A DNA stretch of 34,489 nucleotides from assembly GCA_031274195.1 (NCBI GenBank), contig JAISQM010000013.1, positions 1 to 34,489 on the forward strand. The letters run 5' to 3'. Below, one piece after another: positions 31,738-34,489 of this stretch; position 1 is the stretch's first letter; the number at the start of each line of letters is the position of its first letter. The position numbers and the translations under genes are program-made. Origin of the DNA: Eubacteriales Family XIII. Incertae Sedis bacterium (GTDB lineage: Bacteria > Bacillota > Clostridia > Peptostreptococcales > Anaerovoracaceae). Below the pieces are notes generated by a model, which saw only the letters and a program-made list of their open reading frames with translations, was not told the DNA's origin and did no database searches.

Positions 31738-33000
31738 TTATTGTTCATCCATTACTTTTTGTTGCCATTCCGCGGAATAATAATAGGAATTGATGTTGTA
31801 CTCCGGGGCCGGCTCGTCATTTTCCAGAAATGGCTTCACGGACCGGTCCATCGCTACCCAACCTCTCCAACCCAAATGAATGGTGTCCTCCATGAAATAT
31901 TTCACGCGTCCTCTCTTCGATAGGTCGAGGATGTTGCGAAAGCCCTGATTGTAGAGCTGTGCCTTGAGTTTTTTCACGAACCGGTCATACATGGCTTGCG
32001 ACAAGCCCGTATAATCCGCCCACCGCTGATTGACCGGCGGAATCACAAAGAGGACATTCACGCGGTTGCGCGCAAATTCATTCAACACGAGCTGTATATC
32101 GCCGTATTCCGGGGATTTGTCGTAGGTCAGATTTTTTTGTTCCCCCTTGAAGGCTTTCAGTTTCGGCTTGATGCGCCAGTTATAGAAGCTGTTTTTGATG
32201 TGGAACATATTGCCTGCCGCGTCTTTTTTTCCGGCCAAAATTGCCGATTTGTCGAGGGCGGTCAGATCGTATCTGTCGGGCAGATCTTTCGTCTGCGCGT
32301 GAATCTCGTCTTCATGATTCTCCGCAAAAAACCATCCGAAGAACGCATCTTCCGCCCGCAGCAGCTTCAGCCGGTTTTCACAGCGCTGCCGCTGTATGGG
32401 ACCAAGTTCCTCGCCCTCCGCGAACCGTTCCAGAATGCCTCTGAGAAAATCGTCGTTTTGGATGAACGTAAACATCAGCATTCGCCGGGCAAAATACGCC
32501 GTCGCTTCGGAATCCTCGTTCGTGTTACAGATCCAATCATAAAATTGAATCGGCGAAAAGAACTCTTCGACAGAGGGCTCGTCTACGCCGCCCTTCTGAA
32601 ACCATTGCGGCGAGATGACAAACACGGCCTTCTTATTCAAAAGCGCCTCGCCCATGGAGTGAATCGACAGAAAGTGTGTGATGGACTGGGTACCGGCGGT
32701 TCCGAGCAGAAAGGGCTTGTAGCCGCGGTCGTACTTTTTCGCGAGGATAGAGGGATGGAACGCGTCAAAGCGCCGCAATTCGGATGAACCGAAGAACGGA
32801 ATATATTTCTCCCGCTCCATGGCTCTGTTCTTGACCGCTTCCCCCTTGAGAATGGAAGTCGACAAAGACGAGGCCGCCCGGTCGAGCCTCGAGTCCGCGA
32901 ATTTACTTTCTCCTATGGGCAGAAAAAAGCAGCTGATCGCCAACAAAACAGCTATACAGAGCGGCAGCACCGCCATGAATACTTTACCCCGTATCTTCAT
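31738..33000 (-). CDS. dltD: D-alanyl-lipoteichoic acid biosynthesis protein DltD
   Basis: The protein has 420 residues from MKIRGKVFMAVLPLC. One N-terminal membrane segment anchors an extracellular SGNH-hydrolase-like domain: FFGSSELRRFDAFHPS holds the catalytic Ser block, and the C-terminal DTIHLGWRGWVAMD supplies the Asp and His. DltD is thought to take part in the last step of moving D-alanine to teichoic acid. The ATG overlaps the dltC stop (ATGA), which decides it over the longer ORF. The ORF track's 436-residue form begins inside dltC. Confidence 0.92.
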   Translation of the reverse strand: MKIRGKVFMAVLPLCIAVLLAISCFFLPIGESKFADSRLDRAASSLSTSILKGEAVKNRAMEREKYIPFFGSSELRRFDAFHPSILAKKYDRGYKPFLLGTAGTQSITHFLSIHSMGEALLNKKAVFVISPQWFQKGGVDEPSVEEFFSPIQFYDWICNTNEDSEATAYFARRMLMFTFIQNDDFLRGILERFAEGEELGPIQRQRCENRLKLLRAEDAFFGWFFAENHEDEIHAQTKDLPDRYDLTALDKSAILAGKKDAAGNMFHIKNSFYNWRIKPKLKAFKGEQKNLTYDKSPEYGDIQLVLNEFARNRVNVLFVIPPVNQRWADYTGLSQAMYDRFVKKLKAQLYNQGFRNILDLSKRGRVKYFMEDTIHLGWRGWVAMDRSVKPFLENDEPAPEYNINSYYYSAEWQQKVMDEQ

Positions 33001-33236
33001 GAAATTCTCTGTTCCACCTGTTCTATGATCTGCTTCGGCGTCGTCCATTGCGCACGGTCAAACTCCGTTACAGGTATGCTCACCTTGCAATAGGCCTCCA
33101 AATCCAATAACAATTGGACTGTTCCTATAGAATCCAGCAGTCCTTCCGCAAATAGATCTACATCGAGATTCTCCCGTACCTCGCTTGTGCCCGTGATCTC
33201 CGCGAGAATATCCAATATATTTTCTTTCGTCTCCAT
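32997..33236 (-). CDS. dltC: D-alanine carrier protein DltC
   Basis: The protein has 79 residues from METKENILDILAEI. GLLDSIGTVQLLLDLE contains the serine that carries the phosphopantetheine arm to which DltA loads D-alanine. The length is that of DltC. GAGGAG five bases upstream decides this start; the ORF track adds 42 residues of non-coding sequence. It overlaps dltD by four bases. Confidence 0.93.
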   Translation of the reverse strand: METKENILDILAEITGTSEVRENLDVDLFAEGLLDSIGTVQLLLDLEAYCKVSIPVTEFDRAQWTTPKQIIEQVEQRIS

Positions 33237-33313
33237 TTTTTCTCCTCTACTGTTTACATTTCTATATTCCGCCGCGTTGTCCGCTTTGTCGGAAACGGAG
33301 GGCGAGACAATAT

Positions 33314-34489
33314 TCACCATAGCTCGTTCAAGAATCCCGAAAAGATCAGGAAACCCATACAAATAGCGTGAAAAGTGATCACGCCGGCCAGAACATTTGT
33401 CAACCGGCCTTGCGGGATACGTTCATGGTGTTTTTTCTTATAGCGAAGCCACGCGTCGTTCGTACACATGATCACCGCGTGATACAGCCCGTAGGCGATG
33501 TAGTACCACGTCAATCCATGCCAGACACCCATGAGCAGGAACAGCGCGAAATACGCGATATTCGATGCAACCACGCGGCTTTTGCAGAGCTTCTTCTTCA
33601 GCAACGTCATCAAAAGACGCATGTATACATAGTCCCGAAACCAGAACGATAGGCTCATATGCCAACGATTCCAAAAATCTTTTATATTCCGGCTAAGGAA
33701 CGGTTTATCGAAGTTTGCCGGCGTTTCATAACCCAGCAGATTGCTGACGCCTATCGCAAATTTGCTGTATCCCGCAAAATCGAAAAACAGAAACAGGCTG
33801 TAGACGTACATATACAGCAAAGAGCCCAAGAATGCACTGCCCTCCGTAAGCGTATATTCCTTGATGAGCGGCAGCAATTCCCGTCCGAGCAGGTGACCCA
33901 AAATGTAGTTGTACAGAAAGCCGAGGAAGATATTGTGAATCCCTTTCCCGATCATTTCCGCGTAGCGCTCCGGTATCGGCCGCGCCATCAATTCCGCCTC
34001 AAATCGTCGGTAGCGGTCGATCGGACCGGCTGATATGGTGGGGAAGAACAGCAGGAATTGGACATAGCGCCACAGGCGATATTCCTTGATCAGACCGTCT
34101 CGCATCTCGATGATCACCTGAACGGACTTGAACGTCAGATAGGAGATGCCGAGAAATCCCGCGGCGGACAGTTCCTCAAAGGCGACGGTGGACAATTTCG
34201 CCGCAGCCAACGGAAGGAGCGCCAGAATCACCGCGCCGATAAAGACCGCCGTGCTGTTTCGCTTCCGCCGATACAGGAAATACCCTTGCGAGAGCAACAT
34301 CTGAAAGCCCATATAGGCGAGCAGGGCGATGCCCTGCCGGTAATTGTCGCCGCCAAAACTCATAAAGAGAAAGAACAGCGCAAGCAGACATTGATACCAT
34401 AGTTCGCGTTTTCCCGCCAACAGAAGCAGAGCCGCCGGAATGACGGCGACACCGAAGATGGCAAAATACACAAGGTTTTCATAGGGTGC
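33314..34489 (-). CDS. dltB: D-alanyl transfer protein DltB (MBOAT family), 5' end cut by window
   Basis: At least 391 residues are visible. The frame is open to the end of the window and reads APYENLVYFAIFG there, the normal DltB N-terminus, so only one or two codons are missing; the track's start at an internal GTG is not real. Multiple membrane segments and the motifs NIKDFWNRWHMSLSFWFRDY and GVWHGLTW (catalytic-channel histidine) mark the MBOAT family. It passes D-alanine from DltC across the membrane. dltA (and dltX if present) should lie upstream, outside the window. A ~77-base gap separates it from dltC. Confidence 0.93.
   Translation of the reverse strand, partial: APYENLVYFAIFGVAVIPAALLLLAGKRELWYQCLLALFFLFMSFGGDNYRQGIALLAYMGFQMLLSQGYFLYRRKRNSTAVFIGAVILALLPLAAAKLSTVAFEELSAAGFLGISYLTFKSVQVIIEMRDGLIKEYRLWRYVQFLLFFPTISAGPIDRYRRFEAELMARPIPERYAEMIGKGIHNIFLGFLYNYILGHLLGRELLPLIKEYTLTEGSAFLGSLLYMYVYSLFLFFDFAGYSKFAIGVSNLLGYETPANFDKPFLSRNIKDFWNRWHMSLSFWFRDYVYMRLLMTLLKKKLCKSRVVASNIAYFALFLLMGVWHGLTWYYIAYGLYHAVIMCTNDAWLRYKKKHHERIPQGRLTNVLAGVITFHAICMGFLIFSGFLNELW

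Noticed and set aside
1-34489. CRISPR array, tRNA, rRNA or transposase gene
   Set aside because: No regularly spaced repeat-spacer pattern, no cloverleaf-like sequence and no transposase motif was seen on either strand.

Overview
The window looks like the chromosome of a Gram-positive, low-oxygen member of the Clostridia (Bacillota). Reasons: the conserved Firmicutes run priA-def-fmt-rsmB-stp-prkC-rsgA-rpe, a PASTA-domain Ser/Thr kinase with its PP2C phosphatase, a dlt (D-alanylation of teichoic acid) operon, an SPKTG-type sortase signal on a leucine-rich surface protein, strong AGGAGG-type ribosome binding sites and many GTG/TTG starts. The core genes are GC-richer than several inserts. Family-level placement cannot be made from the sequence; no rRNA, tRNA, CRISPR array or transposase gene was recognised.

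Layout. (1) Bases 1-3.3 kb are accessory: a decayed small gene, a 30-codon ORF, a secreted metallo-beta-lactamase-fold lipoprotein and a 5'-truncated AlbA_2/RecG-like ATPase of lower GC. (2) 3.3-9.2 kb is a minus-strand block: a Pr6Pr membrane protein, a DUF4854 lipoprotein, a tail-anchored Ala/Pro-rich protein with repeated short motifs, a DUF1015 protein and an XdhC-type maturation factor. (3) 9.2-12.5 kb, plus strand: rpoZ, a polar amino-acid ABC importer (binding protein, permease, ATPase) and a stand-alone LytTR regulator. (4) 12.35-13.6 kb: an AbrB/PIN toxin-antitoxin pair between two direct copies of the LytTR 3' end. (5) 13.6-15.75 kb: a structured leader with a terminator, then a cell-wall-anchored LRR protein. 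(6) 15.9-17.9 kb: thioredoxin and cardiolipin synthase. (7) 17.86-30.5 kb: a tightly packed run tdk-queH-priA-def-fmt-rsmB-stp-prkC-rsgA-rpe-lgt-ychF with many 4-base stop/start overlaps. (8) 30.5-34.5 kb, minus strand: dltB(partial)-dltC-dltD-alr; alr makes the D-alanine that the Dlt proteins attach to the cell wall.

The most interesting non-coding signals are: a ~128-nt leader in front of tdk whose long inverted repeat reaches the start codon and whose 5' arm has a second, competing partner; a 54-bp inverted repeat between dltD and alr that takes in the alr ribosome binding site; a duplicated LytTR 3' end flanking the toxin-antitoxin pair; a 32-bp exact repeat carrying a promoter-like signal, found after lytTR and again in front of trxA; and a structured leader plus terminator plus G9 tract before the surface LRR gene. 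No completely new protein system is evident. The best protein-level candidate for new biology is the tail-anchored scaffold-like protein with three FGP-type repeats.
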